A stretch of DNA of 11,958 bases from Bacteroidales bacterium UBA6207. GTDB lineage: Bacteria > Bacteroidota > Bacteroidia > Bacteroidales > F082. The position numbers and the translations under genes were made by a program. Below the pieces are notes generated by a model. It worked only from the letters and a program-made list of their open reading frames with translations, did not search any database and had not been told where the DNA came from. The stretch is from assembly GCA_002421995.1 (NCBI GenBank), contig DISP01000263.1, forward strand, positions 1 to 11,958, given 5' to 3'. Shown here piece after piece: positions 1-6,580 of the stretch; position 1 is the stretch's first letter, and each line of letters opens with the position of its first letter.

Positions 1-112
1 ATGTAAAGCTGACAACACCTTTTTCTGTATAATAAAGCTGCTGAGGCTGTGCCTGAGCCGAACCGAAAACAAAAAAGGATAGAATAATATATACTATTGA
101 TTTACAACTCAT
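1..112 (-). CDS. Secreted protein, N-terminal fragment cut by window edge (possibly YceI-like)
   Basis: Reading leftwards from an ATG at 112-110, 37 codons stay open to the window edge. Residues 1-21 form a classic signal peptide: a short charged start (MSCKS), a hydrophobic core (IVYIILSFFVFG) and a SAQA/Q cleavage site. The product is therefore exported to the periplasm or outer membrane. The visible mature part ends in LYYTEKGVVSFT. This vaguely recalls the first strand of Bacteroidota YceI-like proteins, but so few residues cannot settle it, and that family call is inference. The ATG overlaps the stop of the upstream phosphatase-fold gene in an ATGA arrangement (stop 111-109), so the two are very likely translated from one message. 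The rest of the gene lies outside the window. Confidence 0.7.
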   Translation of the reverse strand, partial: MSCKSIVYIILSFFVFGSAQAQPQQLYYTEKGVVSFT

Positions 113-1173
113 TGCAAAATCACTTTGAGACGAACCGGATTGTGATTGCTGTGCTCAAAACCAAGATCAATTGTTTCAACATCGAGAACAGTGATGTTGG
201 GTGAGCTGATGAAATAATCAATGGTGGTGGTTGGGTTGTTGCCTTTTATATAGGCTTTGCTGACGTCTCTGTTTGTTGGGGCCGACTTCCCGAAACTAAA
301 CTTCCAGCCGGTTGGCAGAAAATCTTCGCTGATTTTTACCGCGTTTTCAACAAAGCGATGTCCGCCATAGCCGTTGGTTGTGACGAGTCCCGGAGGATTC
401 ATGTTCCAGTCGCCGCCGGCGATCACATAATTTCCTGATTCGTATTCCCGAAGCATTTTGTCGTGAATCACTTTCAGTTCAAGATCCATCAATTTCTGAT
501 CTTCAACATACGCTGTGTTGTGGGTGTTGAGCAGAACCAATTCCCTACCTTCGCCCATGTTGAAGCGCAGCTCGATGAAGCAACGGTCGAGCAGAAACAT
601 TCTGTCGGGCCAACCGGCAAAAAGCGGATACGCATAGCGACGGCTCATCCGTGGTGTAAATTTCGAAAGGCTCATCATGCCGGCATCCACCTTGCCCATG
701 GGCGACGACAAAGGAACAGGCACAAACGGAACCCTGTAGTTGACAGCACTCACATAGTTGTATTCGGGCAAGCTGTGCGCAATGTCAATGCTTTGATCCA
801 TGAAATAGGTTCTTTTTGAGTGAAAATCAACTTCTTGCAACAACCAAAAATCAACATCAGGATTCGACTGCAAAAAGGCGGCAATGCCATCCATATTTCT
901 TCTTGTCTCGCTTTGGGTGGTTTTGCTGCGCGTTCCGCCATCATAGAAAAAGTCCATCTCTTTGCCCAGACCGGCATAGCCAATATTCCAGCTGACCAGC
1001 TCAAACGATTGGTTGGTGATGATGCGGTTGCGCTTGTGGATGATTTGCAACTCCTCCATGGGTTCGGGCAGATAATCAGTATAATTGATATAGAACAAAA
1101 AAGCCCCGACCAAAAAAACGAGTACAATAAGGGTTCCGATGAGAATGTGAAGCATAGTCTTTAAAATTTTCAT
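109..1173 (-). CDS. Membrane-anchored endonuclease/exonuclease/phosphatase (EEP) family protein
   Basis: A 354-residue protein with one N-terminal membrane segment (about residues 8-30) and then an EEP (DNase I/sphingomyelinase-like) fold, so the catalytic domain should sit outside the cytoplasm. The motifs appear in family order: SWNIGY with N63, LLQEVD with E114, NTHNTAY with H218, GGDWNMNP with D255 and N257, IDYF with D319, and a terminal SNHNPV with H344. These correspond to the metal- and phosphate-binding residues of a phosphodiesterase. One oddity is the last motif: it is usually SDH, but residue 343 is Asn (codon AAT). The substrate cannot be told; nucleic acids, phospholipids and inositol phosphates are all used by relatives. 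The start at 1173 precedes the membrane segment, and no strong ribosome site is visible. The stop overlaps the ATG of the next gene to the left, implying co-translation. Confidence 0.88.
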   Translation of the reverse strand: MKILKTMLHILIGTLIVLVFLVGAFLFYINYTDYLPEPMEELQIIHKRNRIITNQSFELVSWNIGYAGLGKEMDFFYDGGTRSKTTQSETRRNMDGIAAFLQSNPDVDFWLLQEVDFHSKRTYFMDQSIDIAHSLPEYNYVSAVNYRVPFVPVPLSSPMGKVDAGMMSLSKFTPRMSRRYAYPLFAGWPDRMFLLDRCFIELRFNMGEGRELVLLNTHNTAYVEDQKLMDLELKVIHDKMLREYESGNYVIAGGDWNMNPPGLVTTNGYGGHRFVENAVKISEDFLPTGWKFSFGKSAPTNRDVSKAYIKGNNPTTTIDYFISSPNITVLDVETIDLGFEHSNHNPVRLKVILQ

Positions 1174-1224
1174 AGCCTATCTGTTTGAAAACAGCATAAA
1201 AGTAGTCTTTTATTGTTCAGAAGC

Positions 1225-1232
1225 CAAAAATA
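1225..1232 (-). promoter_or_regulatory. Putative -7 promoter element for the EEP gene
   Basis: Read on the minus strand this is TATTTTTG, a match to the Bacteroidota -7 consensus TAnnTTTG. A start of transcription near 1221 would give a leader of about 47 bases before the ATG at 1173. No TTG -33 element is seen at the usual distance, so the call rests on the -7 box and its position in the divergent gap. Confidence 0.45.
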
Positions 1233-1305
1233 CGGCGAAGATTTCGGGCTATGATTATTGTTTTGCTGCTTTTTGGCAAAGCATTACAGAACAAAACGAA
1301 AGCGC

Positions 1306-1313
1306 TACCTTTG
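1306..1313 (+). promoter_or_regulatory. Putative -7 promoter element for the LOG-family gene
   Basis: TACCTTTG matches TAnnTTTG exactly. Transcription would begin around 1317, leaving only about 10 bases before the ATG at 1327. This argues against translation starting at the upstream in-frame ATG at 1258, which lies ahead of the promoter. No clear -33 TTG is present at the expected spacing. Confidence 0.55.
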
Positions 1314-1326
1314 GCAAAAAAAATTG

Positions 1327-1923
1327 ATGATGCACACTGTTTGTGTTTTTTGCGGTAGCAGCATGGGCAACCATGAACTGTATAAGACTGCGGCCGAAGC
1401 ACTTGGAAAGATTTTGGCGCAAAAGAAGATGACCCTGGTATATGGAGGTGCCGATGTGGGATTGATGAAAGTGCTTGCCGATGCTTGTTTGCAAGCCGGC
1501 GGAAATGTTACGGGCGTTATGCCTTATCGCTTGATTGATAAAGAGATAGCCCACCAGCGCATTCAGAGGCTTCATGCCGTTGACACCATGGCACAGCGCA
1601 AGGAGCTGATGGTTGAATTGAGTGATGCCTTTATTGCGCTGCCGGGAGGATTCGGAACACTTGACGAACTCTCGGAGATTCTCACATTCAATCAATTGCG
1701 CATCTCCGACAAACCTCTGGGACTGCTCAACACCAATGGATATTTCGACCTCTTGCTGCAGTTTTTCGACAAGGGCGTAGCTGAAGGCTTTGTGCGCAAA
1801 GAACACCGCGAAAACATTGTGGTGAGCGATTCCATTGAAGAATTGCTTCAACGTTTGGCACTATGGCAGCCCCTCGAAACACAAAAGTGGATCGAAGACA
1901 TCAAAACCGAAAGCAAAATGTAG
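1327..1923 (+). CDS. LOG family protein (nucleoside 5'-monophosphate phosphoribohydrolase-like, TIGR00730)
   Basis: A 198-residue cytosolic protein of the LOG ('lysine decarboxylase-like') family. Characterised members hydrolyse nucleoside 5'-monophosphates to the free base and ribose 5-phosphate; they are not decarboxylases. Diagnostic features from the ATG at 1327 are an N-terminal Rossmann strand with VCVFCGSS (5-12), YGGADVGLM (39-47), the conserved R91-K92 pair before ELM, and the signature PGGFGT (106-111) followed by E114. The open frame extends upstream to an ATG at 1258, but that region contains the TACCTTTG promoter box and would add a basic, unconserved tail. A start at 1327 (or the adjacent ATG at 1330) gives the normal family length. 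The kinase-like gene follows 21 bases later on the same strand, then a dCMP deaminase, so a nucleotide-related role is likely. The exact substrate is unknown. Confidence 0.9.
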   Translation: MMHTVCVFCGSSMGNHELYKTAAEALGKILAQKKMTLVYGGADVGLMKVLADACLQAGGNVTGVMPYRLIDKEIAHQRIQRLHAVDTMAQRKELMVELSDAFIALPGGFGTLDELSEILTFNQLRISDKPLGLLNTNGYFDLLLQFFDKGVAEGFVRKEHRENIVVSDSIEELLQRLALWQPLETQKWIEDIKTESKM

Positions 1924-1944
1924 TTTGAAAACGGGGATTAGAGC

Positions 1945-2505
1945 ATGATTGTAATAGGAATTACGGGAACACTTGGTGCCGGAAAAGGCACAATCGTTGA
2001 CTACCTTGTCAACAAAAAAGGCTTCAGGCATTATTCGGTGCGTGCTTTCCTGATAGAAGCCATTAAAAGCAGGGGCCTGGAAGTGAACCGCGACAGCATG
2101 ACGATGGTAGCCAATGAGCTGAGAGCCAGCTACACACCAAGCTATATCACCGATTGCTTGTTTGAGGAAGCAATGAAAAGAGCCGAAGCCTGCATCATCG
2201 AAAGCATACGCACACCCGGCGAAATCGCTTCGCTGCGCCGCAATCCGGGTTTTATTCTTCTGGCTGTGGATGCCGACCGCCAACTGCGTTTCGAGCGTAT
2301 CACCCGGCGCATGTCGGAAACCGACAGCGTTGACTTTGAAACGTTTGTTGCCAATGAAGCCCGCGAAATGCACGCCACCGATCCCAATCACCAAAACCTT
2401 GCTGCCTGCATCAAACAAGCTGACTTTGTGCTGATGAACAACGGAACTGTGCCGGAGCTGGAAGCCCAAATGGAACAGATACTTAATAAAATCAATCACT
2501 TATGA
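1945..2505 (+). CDS. P-loop NMP kinase-like / dephospho-CoA-kinase-like AAA-family ATPase
   Basis: A 186-residue soluble protein opening with a beta strand (MIVIGIT) and a Walker A loop, GTLGAGKGT at residues 8-16, whose invariant Lys is K14. The second half has the arginine-rich lid typical of nucleoside-monophosphate kinases (RFERITRR around 95-120). Its overall plan recalls the archaeal UPF0200 / dephospho-CoA-kinase-like group and Bacteroidota proteins usually annotated only as 'AAA family ATPase'. It probably transfers phosphate from ATP to a small substrate such as a (deoxy)nucleotide, but this is inference. The stop overlaps the ATG of the dCMP deaminase as ATGA (2502-2505), and the LOG gene lies 21 bases upstream. 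Such tight coupling makes a deoxynucleotide substrate attractive. A G-rich patch (GGGG at 1933-1936) sits ahead of the start. Confidence 0.8.
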   Translation: MIVIGITGTLGAGKGTIVDYLVNKKGFRHYSVRAFLIEAIKSRGLEVNRDSMTMVANELRASYTPSYITDCLFEEAMKRAEACIIESIRTPGEIASLRRNPGFILLAVDADRQLRFERITRRMSETDSVDFETFVANEAREMHATDPNHQNLAACIKQADFVLMNNGTVPELEAQMEQILNKINHL

Positions 2506-3005
2506 GCATTCTCGACACACCTGCACACCAGCGCCCCAGCTGGGACGAATATTTCCTGCGTTTGGCCGACACCGTAGCCAGCCGTGCCACCTGCGACCGT
2601 GGCCGAAGCGGCTGTGTCATTGTCAAAGACCGTCAGATTTTGGTTACGGGCTATGTGGGTTCACCGCGTGGTCTGCCACATTGCGACGATGTTGGCCATT
2701 TGTTCAAAAAAGTAATTCACGAAGACGGCAACGTTACGCAGCATTGTGTGCGCACTGTTCATGCCGAACAAAATGCCATCACCCAGGCAGCCCGCAGAGG
2801 TATCGCATTGGAAGGCAGTACTTTGTATTGCAGAATGACACCCTGCCGCACCTGTGCCATGCTCATCATCAATTGCGGAATCGAAAGGGTGGTCTGCGAA
2901 CGAAAATACCATGCCGGTGGCGAATCGGAAGAAATGTTTGCGGAAGCAGGTGTAAAACTTGAGTTTGTTCATGATGAAATTCAGCAATACGAAAAGCAAT
3001 CCTGA
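2502..3005 (+). CDS. dCMP deaminase family protein
   Basis: A 167-residue zinc-dependent cytidine/deoxycytidylate deaminase-fold enzyme. The zinc site is complete: HAE at 87-89 (His ligand and the catalytic proton-shuttle Glu89) and PCRTC at 114-118 (Cys115 and Cys118 as ligands). The segment GYVGSPRGLPHCDDVGH (50-66) matches the substrate-binding region of dCMP deaminases of the ComEB type. The expected reaction is dCMP + H2O to dUMP + NH3, supplying thymidylate synthesis, in the cytosol. The ATG lies inside the stop of the preceding kinase-like gene, so translation is probably coupled. After it, base composition changes sharply and there is a 91-base gap, so it looks like the last gene of the LOG-kinase-deaminase unit. 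No terminator hairpin is evident behind it. Confidence 0.92.
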   Translation: MSILDTPAHQRPSWDEYFLRLADTVASRATCDRGRSGCVIVKDRQILVTGYVGSPRGLPHCDDVGHLFKKVIHEDGNVTQHCVRTVHAEQNAITQAARRGIALEGSTLYCRMTPCRTCAMLIINCGIERVVCERKYHAGGESEEMFAEAGVKLEFVHDEIQQYEKQS

Positions 3006-3096
3006 AGGAATGTATTGGGTTGTGATGGGTGCCGATTTTTAACAGCTTAATAACTGAGAATAAACCGTCCGAAACAGGAAAACTACAGCAAAAATT

Positions 3097-3768
3097 TTGC
3101 TTGCCTTGGATATAAAATTGAAATACGATTATTTTGTAATAAGAGACCACTGCAGAACGGGTCTTGTAAAGTATTTAGAACAAATACTTAACAACCTGCC
3201 TGAAATTTTGAATCCAAAAATGCTTGATATAGGTTGTGGAACAGGTGTGCCAACACTTTGGCTGGCTGATAAATATGGCGGAGCAATAACGGCTATTGAT
3301 GCCGACCCGCAACCGCTCAGTTTTCTTGAATACAAGATCGAAACAAATAAAACTTCAAGCAAAATCGAAACAAGAAATGTTTCGTTCTTTGACCTTAAAG
3401 TTGAGCCCGGGACTTATGACCTTATTCTTGCCGAAGGGTTTTTAAATGTCGTAGGCTTTGAAACGGGTTTTAAAAAGGTGATGGAAAAAATCAAAACCGG
3501 AGGCTATTTTGTTATTCATGACGAGTACAAGGATCATGACAAAAAAAATATGCTAATTCAGGAGAATAATTGCAAAATCGTTAACAGCCTTCTATTGGAT
3601 GAAACCATATGGTGGAGAGATTTTTACAGTCAACTTGAGTATGAAATAAATAAAACGGAAAACGCCCGTTTACGAGGTTTTTTTATCAGCGAAATAAACG
3701 AAATAGAACAGTACAAAAGTAATCCATCTCTTTTCAAATCAATTTATTACGTAGTCTTAAAATCTTAG
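3097..3768 (+). CDS. Class I SAM-dependent methyltransferase
   Basis: About 223 residues with a Rossmann methyltransferase core. Motif I is MLDIGCGTG at 42-50, the acidic residue at the end of strand 2 is D68 (AIDAD), motif post-II is around NVSFFDL (94-100), and YDLILAEG (107-114) follows. The C-terminal third has no feature I can assign, so the methyl acceptor is unknown. The start is uncertain: the frame is open from 3064 with no ATG before the conserved region. TTG codons at 3097, 3106 and 3118 are the candidates, and the last gives a natural MKYDYF opening. The gene is clearly more AT-rich than the deaminase upstream (19 of 60 bases G/C at 3121-3180 against 37 of 60 at 2521-2580). A DUF998 gene follows after nine bases, so the two probably share a transcript. 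Confidence 0.82.
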   Translation: MLALDIKLKYDYFVIRDHCRTGLVKYLEQILNNLPEILNPKMLDIGCGTGVPTLWLADKYGGAITAIDADPQPLSFLEYKIETNKTSSKIETRNVSFFDLKVEPGTYDLILAEGFLNVVGFETGFKKVMEKIKTGGYFVIHDEYKDHDKKNMLIQENNCKIVNSLLLDETIWWRDFYSQLEYEINKTENARLRGFFISEINEIEQYKSNPSLFKSIYYVVLKS

Positions 3769-3777
3769 AAAAGGTTT

Positions 3778-4413
3778 ATGAAACGATATCTTGAAGCAAT
3801 TTTGCTTTCTTTGGGAATGCTTGCAGTTGTTATCTATCTTCTGCATATCCTCCTCGGCGGCTATTTGTGGAAAACATACAGTCACCTTCAGCAGCCAATT
3901 AGTGATTTGACGGCAACCGGAGCACCGGATAGAGCGATATTGTTGTCCCTGACGAATATCTACGGTGTGCTGGCTTTGATATTTGCAGTCTCATTTACCA
4001 TTTTTGAAGGGAAAGAGCGCCACAAATTAGTTTTCCTGGGTGGAATTTCATTCATTATTTTACACATCGTTTCAATTTCTTACAGCTTCTTTCCTCAGGA
4101 TTTGCCCGGTGCAGCGCCAACTTTTACTGGAACGATGCACCTTGTTGTCACTGCATTGATTGTGCCTTTCACTATTCTGACGCCATTGTTAATTGGTTTC
4201 GGTCTTAAAAAAGAAAAAGCATTTAACAGATTAGGCAATTTTTCTTTGATCTGCGGATTGCTTATCATTGTCTTTGGTGGTTTGTCCGGATATTTTTTTG
4301 CTAAAAAACTGCCCTATTTTGGATTGGTTGAACGAATTAATATCGGGACCCTACAAATCTGGACATTCGTTATTTCCTATAAATCATTAAAATCAAGGCA
4401 TGAATTGCATTAG
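3778..4413 (+). CDS. DUF998 family integral membrane protein
   Basis: A 211-residue inner-membrane protein with six predicted transmembrane stretches (about 8-30, 54-76, 83-104, 118-143, 152-174, 186-203). It carries the marks of the DUF998 family: a QPISDL..TGAP block at 39-50 in the first outer loop, FPQD at 105-108, a conserved His at 121 in TM4, and GLVERINIG at 182-190 leading into the last helix. The family has no firmly established biochemical function, and none is proposed here. AAAAGG just ahead of the ATG (3769-3774) is one of the few sequences in the window that resembles a ribosome site. The gene starts nine bases after the methyltransferase and its end overlaps the next gene by 14 bases, so it sits in the middle of a three-gene transcript. 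Confidence 0.85.
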   Translation: MKRYLEAILLSLGMLAVVIYLLHILLGGYLWKTYSHLQQPISDLTATGAPDRAILLSLTNIYGVLALIFAVSFTIFEGKERHKLVFLGGISFIILHIVSISYSFFPQDLPGAAPTFTGTMHLVVTALIVPFTILTPLLIGFGLKKEKAFNRLGNFSLICGLLIIVFGGLSGYFFAKKLPYFGLVERINIGTLQIWTFVISYKSLKSRHELH

Positions 4414-5002
4414 GATACTCTTTGTGTCGGTTATAGTCTTGCTTTCAGAATCAGGCGTTTTCGCGCAGGAATCTGCCGATTCAACAGCAACAAACACCAG
4501 GTTAAAGCCATTTGTCAATCTTTATCATCAGCATCATGATTTTTTCGGCAAGGCATTTTCATTTCAGGGCATTGAGGGAGGACTCATTGTTCGGCAGAAT
4601 TTATATCTAGGTGTTTATGGGGCTTTTTTTGTTTCAAATCTGGAAGCTGAAATAAATAATGAGACCAAATATGTATGGATTGGACAGGGAGGGGTAGATA
4701 TTGCCTGTGTCATCAACAGTGATCGCCGCTTCCATCCGGGTTGCCAGGTAAATATTGGCTATTTTTCCGTGAAGTATGATGCCGCTAAATTTGGGCTTTT
4801 CGAAACCGCCGATGCATCATTCAAATTGCATGGTGTGGTTGTCTCACCTCAGATTTTCGGGGAGTTGAATGTTACAAACTGGTTTAAAATCAGAACGGGA
4901 TTATCGTATAACTTTTACGGTTATAAAGATCATTCGGCAGTAAAAAAATCAAATTTAAACCACTTATCCTTTACTTTTGGCTTGCTTTTCAATAGACCCT
5001 AA
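4400..5002 (+). CDS. Small outer-membrane beta-barrel-like secreted protein
   Basis: A 200-residue protein with a signal peptide (residues 1-22, cleavage FA/Q, then a Ser/Thr-rich linker). The mature part of about 178 residues alternates polar and aromatic residues in short strands, with glycines and Tyr/Phe girdles, and ends in a strand-like LSFTFGLLF followed by three residues. This is the usual build of the small 8-stranded OMP-like barrels common in Bacteroidota. No specific family is recognisable and no ligand can be suggested. The ATG lies inside the 3' end of the DUF998 gene (14-base overlap), so translation is coupled to it. Composition is AT-rich like its neighbours. Confidence 0.72.
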   Translation: MNCIRILFVSVIVLLSESGVFAQESADSTATNTRLKPFVNLYHQHHDFFGKAFSFQGIEGGLIVRQNLYLGVYGAFFVSNLEAEINNETKYVWIGQGGVDIACVINSDRRFHPGCQVNIGYFSVKYDAAKFGLFETADASFKLHGVVVSPQIFGELNVTNWFKIRTGLSYNFYGYKDHSAVKKSNLNHLSFTFGLLFNRP

Positions 5003-5008
5003 ATAGGT

Positions 5009-5016
5009 TACCTTTG
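5009..5016 (+). promoter_or_regulatory. Putative -7 promoter element of the decayed Fic gene
   Basis: TACCTTTG is an exact match to TAnnTTTG and is identical to the boxes before the LOG and histidine-kinase genes. It stands 15 bases before the ATG of the Fic remnant at 5032. A TTG at 4982-4984 lies 24 bases upstream, slightly long for a -33 element. The promoter seems intact although the gene it served is broken. Confidence 0.45.
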
Positions 5017-5031
5017 TAATAGGGACTTTTG

Positions 5032-5274
5032 ATGGACTTTAAAATTCTGACAGATAATTTACCTGATGATTAGAGAAAAGCTGTAAACGAATCACCATTG
5101 GATAGAATTGATAAAATCAAAAAGATTGAAACGCCTGTTGATTATTTTCAATTTTACAAATCTGTTTCTGCGGTTTATTCGTCAAAGATTGAGGGAGAGG
5201 TTATTGATTTTGATAGTTATTTCAAAAACAAATCATTAAATTTGCTATGCAGTCGGAGAGCTGTTAATTATTGA
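5032..5274 (+). pseudogene. Fic-family protein remnant: N-terminal inhibitory-helix region only
   Basis: In the frame of the ATG at 5032 the translation reads 13 residues, hits a TAG at 5071-5073, and then continues as a coherent protein-like stretch to a TGA at 5272-5274. That stretch contains SAVYSSKIEGE and then DFDSYFKNK, closely resembling the N-terminal region of Bacteroidota Fic (filamentation induced by cAMP) AMPylators. SSKIEG fits the inhibitory-helix motif (S/T)xxxE(G/N) of class II Fic proteins, in which the Glu blocks ATP binding. The catalytic HPFxxGNGR loop is absent, and after about codon 68 the similarity breaks into unrelated sequence. This is therefore a doubly disabled gene: a nonsense codon plus loss of the whole catalytic domain. 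Its promoter box survives. It is the only recognisable content of the gene-poor gap 5003-5355. Confidence 0.7.
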
Positions 5275-5355
5275 ACGTAAATACTACAATGACAGTTAAA
5301 TATAAGATGGTTAGTCAAAATTTTGTATATCATGCAATGATAATTAGTAAAACAA

Positions 5356-6414
5356 ATGAACAGACATTACTTAATTATTAGCTTTCTGCTTGTTACTTGT
5401 AGTATAACAGCTTTTTCCCAGCATGACTGGAGACAAGGTTATATTATAAAAAATTCGGGTGATACAATTTATGGGCAAATAGACTACCGCTCTCCAATAA
5501 GTAATAGTCAGTATTGTTATTTTAGAGAAAATGAACAAGATAATTATTGCAAATATTCACCAAATGAGATTGCAGGGTACAGGTATATCAACGATAAATT
5601 TTATACTGCAAAATCGGTCAAAATCAATGAGATAGAAAGAGTTGTTTTTTTGGAATTTTTGATAAAAGGAAGGGCAAATGTGTATTTTCTCAAGGATGAG
5701 AACGAAAAGTATTTCATAGAGAAAGATAAGCAGATTTATGAATTAAAGAATTCGGGAAAGACTATTTATAGGGATGGTAATAACTACATCTCAGAACAAA
5801 GAGAATATATAGGAGTTATGAATTATCTCTTGCAAGAAGCACAAATTATTGCTGATATTAATAATACTAAGCTCGATCATAATTCCTTAATAGAAACAGC
5901 TAAAAAATACCATAATAAAGTATGCACAGATGAAGAATGTGTTGTTTACCAAAAGAAGATGAAACCAGTTAAAGTTGATTTTGGCCTGGTTTACGGCAAA
6001 CACAACAAGATGCTTCAATTATCAAAAAATCAGCAGTATAAATTATGCGACAACTTTAGTAATTATTTTGGATTAGCATTTAATTTTCGGAATTTACCTG
6101 GAATATATGAGCGGTTTTCATTGCAAATTGAATTGTTAGCCTCTGAATATTCTTTTGAAAATAAACAAAGATATCAACTTAATATTCCACTTTTATTGGA
6201 TTATAGAATTACTTCATCAAAGTTTTACCCGAAAATAGAACTTGGTGCCTCGATGTATTTTGCAAAGAATGATCAGATTAAAGCGCAGCATATTAGTTTA
6301 ATGGCCGGCTTGAGTTTTCATTATGAGTTCTATAAGGATTATCGGATTTTTATAAATACGCGCTTAGAAAACAGTCCAGGAATTTTTCGATTTGGCGGAG
6401 GCTTGGTGTTTTAA
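5356..6414 (+). CDS. Secreted barrel-like protein with N-terminal GDTIYGQIDYR repeat-type domain, function unknown
   Basis: A 352-residue protein with a signal peptide (1-21, cleavage near AFS/Q). The mature N-terminus has the segment GYIIKNSGDTIYGQIDYRS at 28-46. Variants of this recur at the start of many uncharacterised Bacteroidota secreted proteins, which are often simply called outer-membrane-barrel proteins. Residues about 28-150 form a strand-rich domain. Residues 155-205 are helical and carry a Cys pair (CTDEECV). Residues 205-352 look like an OMP-type barrel with alternating aromatic strands and a final FGGGLVF ending in Phe. No enzymatic motif is seen. It stands alone: the Fic remnant is upstream and the gene downstream is convergent. 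The A-rich tract before the ATG substitutes for a ribosome site, and no TAnnTTTG box is visible. This is the most AT-rich gene here (16 of 60 bases G/C at 5881-5940). Confidence 0.75.
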   Translation: MNRHYLIISFLLVTCSITAFSQHDWRQGYIIKNSGDTIYGQIDYRSPISNSQYCYFRENEQDNYCKYSPNEIAGYRYINDKFYTAKSVKINEIERVVFLEFLIKGRANVYFLKDENEKYFIEKDKQIYELKNSGKTIYRDGNNYISEQREYIGVMNYLLQEAQIIADINNTKLDHNSLIETAKKYHNKVCTDEECVVYQKKMKPVKVDFGLVYGKHNKMLQLSKNQQYKLCDNFSNYFGLAFNFRNLPGIYERFSLQIELLASEYSFENKQRYQLNIPLLLDYRITSSKFYPKIELGASMYFAKNDQIKAQHISLMAGLSFHYEFYKDYRIFINTRLENSPGIFRFGGGLVF

Positions 6415-6421
6415 GCTTTGT

Positions 6422-6562
6422 TCAATAATCAGAACATATATAACACGCTTTCCCTTCCTCCAGCCAACGAATGACCTTCTCCTTGTCGAACTCCGAAATG
6501 TATAATTTCACTGTTGAAGTTGTAAGCGGTTTTGTTGGCTTTGGCAACTCATCACGCCTCAC
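6422..6562 (-). other. Possible small ORF or coding remnant (29-46 codons)
   Basis: The minus strand is open from a GTG at 6562-6560 to a TGA at 6424-6422. An internal GTG at 6511-6509 would give a 29-residue peptide. The end of the frame (FDKEKVIRWLEEGKACYIC) has protein-like composition and an amphipathic charge pattern, but I recognise no family. It has no promoter box and its upstream part overlaps the heptamer repeat. It may be the 3' end of a lost gene or chance coding. Confidence 0.22.
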
Positions 6563-6576
6563 CCGTCACCCGTCAC
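6549..6576. repeat. Heptanucleotide tandem repeat, four degenerate units
   Basis: Four consecutive 7-base units end in TCAC on the plus strand: TCATCAC (6549-6555), GCCTCAC (6556-6562), CCGTCAC (6563-6569) and CCGTCAC (6570-6576). On the minus strand this is a GTGA-led heptamer array starting five bases beyond the stop codon of the lipoprotein gene. Short heptamer arrays of this sort arise by replication slippage. No function can be read from it. Confidence 0.6.
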
Positions 6577-6580
6577 TACT

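Noticed and set aside
463..819. Plus-strand ORF of 118 codons
   Set aside because: It lies wholly opposite the EEP gene, which has clear catalytic motifs. Its translation is His/Gln-rich and has no domain, so it is an antisense shadow.
1258..1326. N-terminal extension of the LOG gene to an ATG at 1258
   Set aside because: The extension is basic and unlike the family, and it contains the TACCTTTG promoter element. The ATG at 1327 gives the normal length.
1861..2499. Minus-strand ORF of 212 codons opposite the kinase-like gene
   Set aside because: No recognisable motif and a translation rich in His/Phe. The plus strand encodes a Walker A protein coupled to its neighbour.
6535..6548. Possible terminator hairpin GTTG...CAAC between the convergent genes
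   Set aside because: The stem is only four base pairs and no T-run follows on either strand.
6549..6576. CRISPR-like repeats
   Set aside because: The units are 7 bases, contiguous and without spacers. This is a simple tandem repeat.
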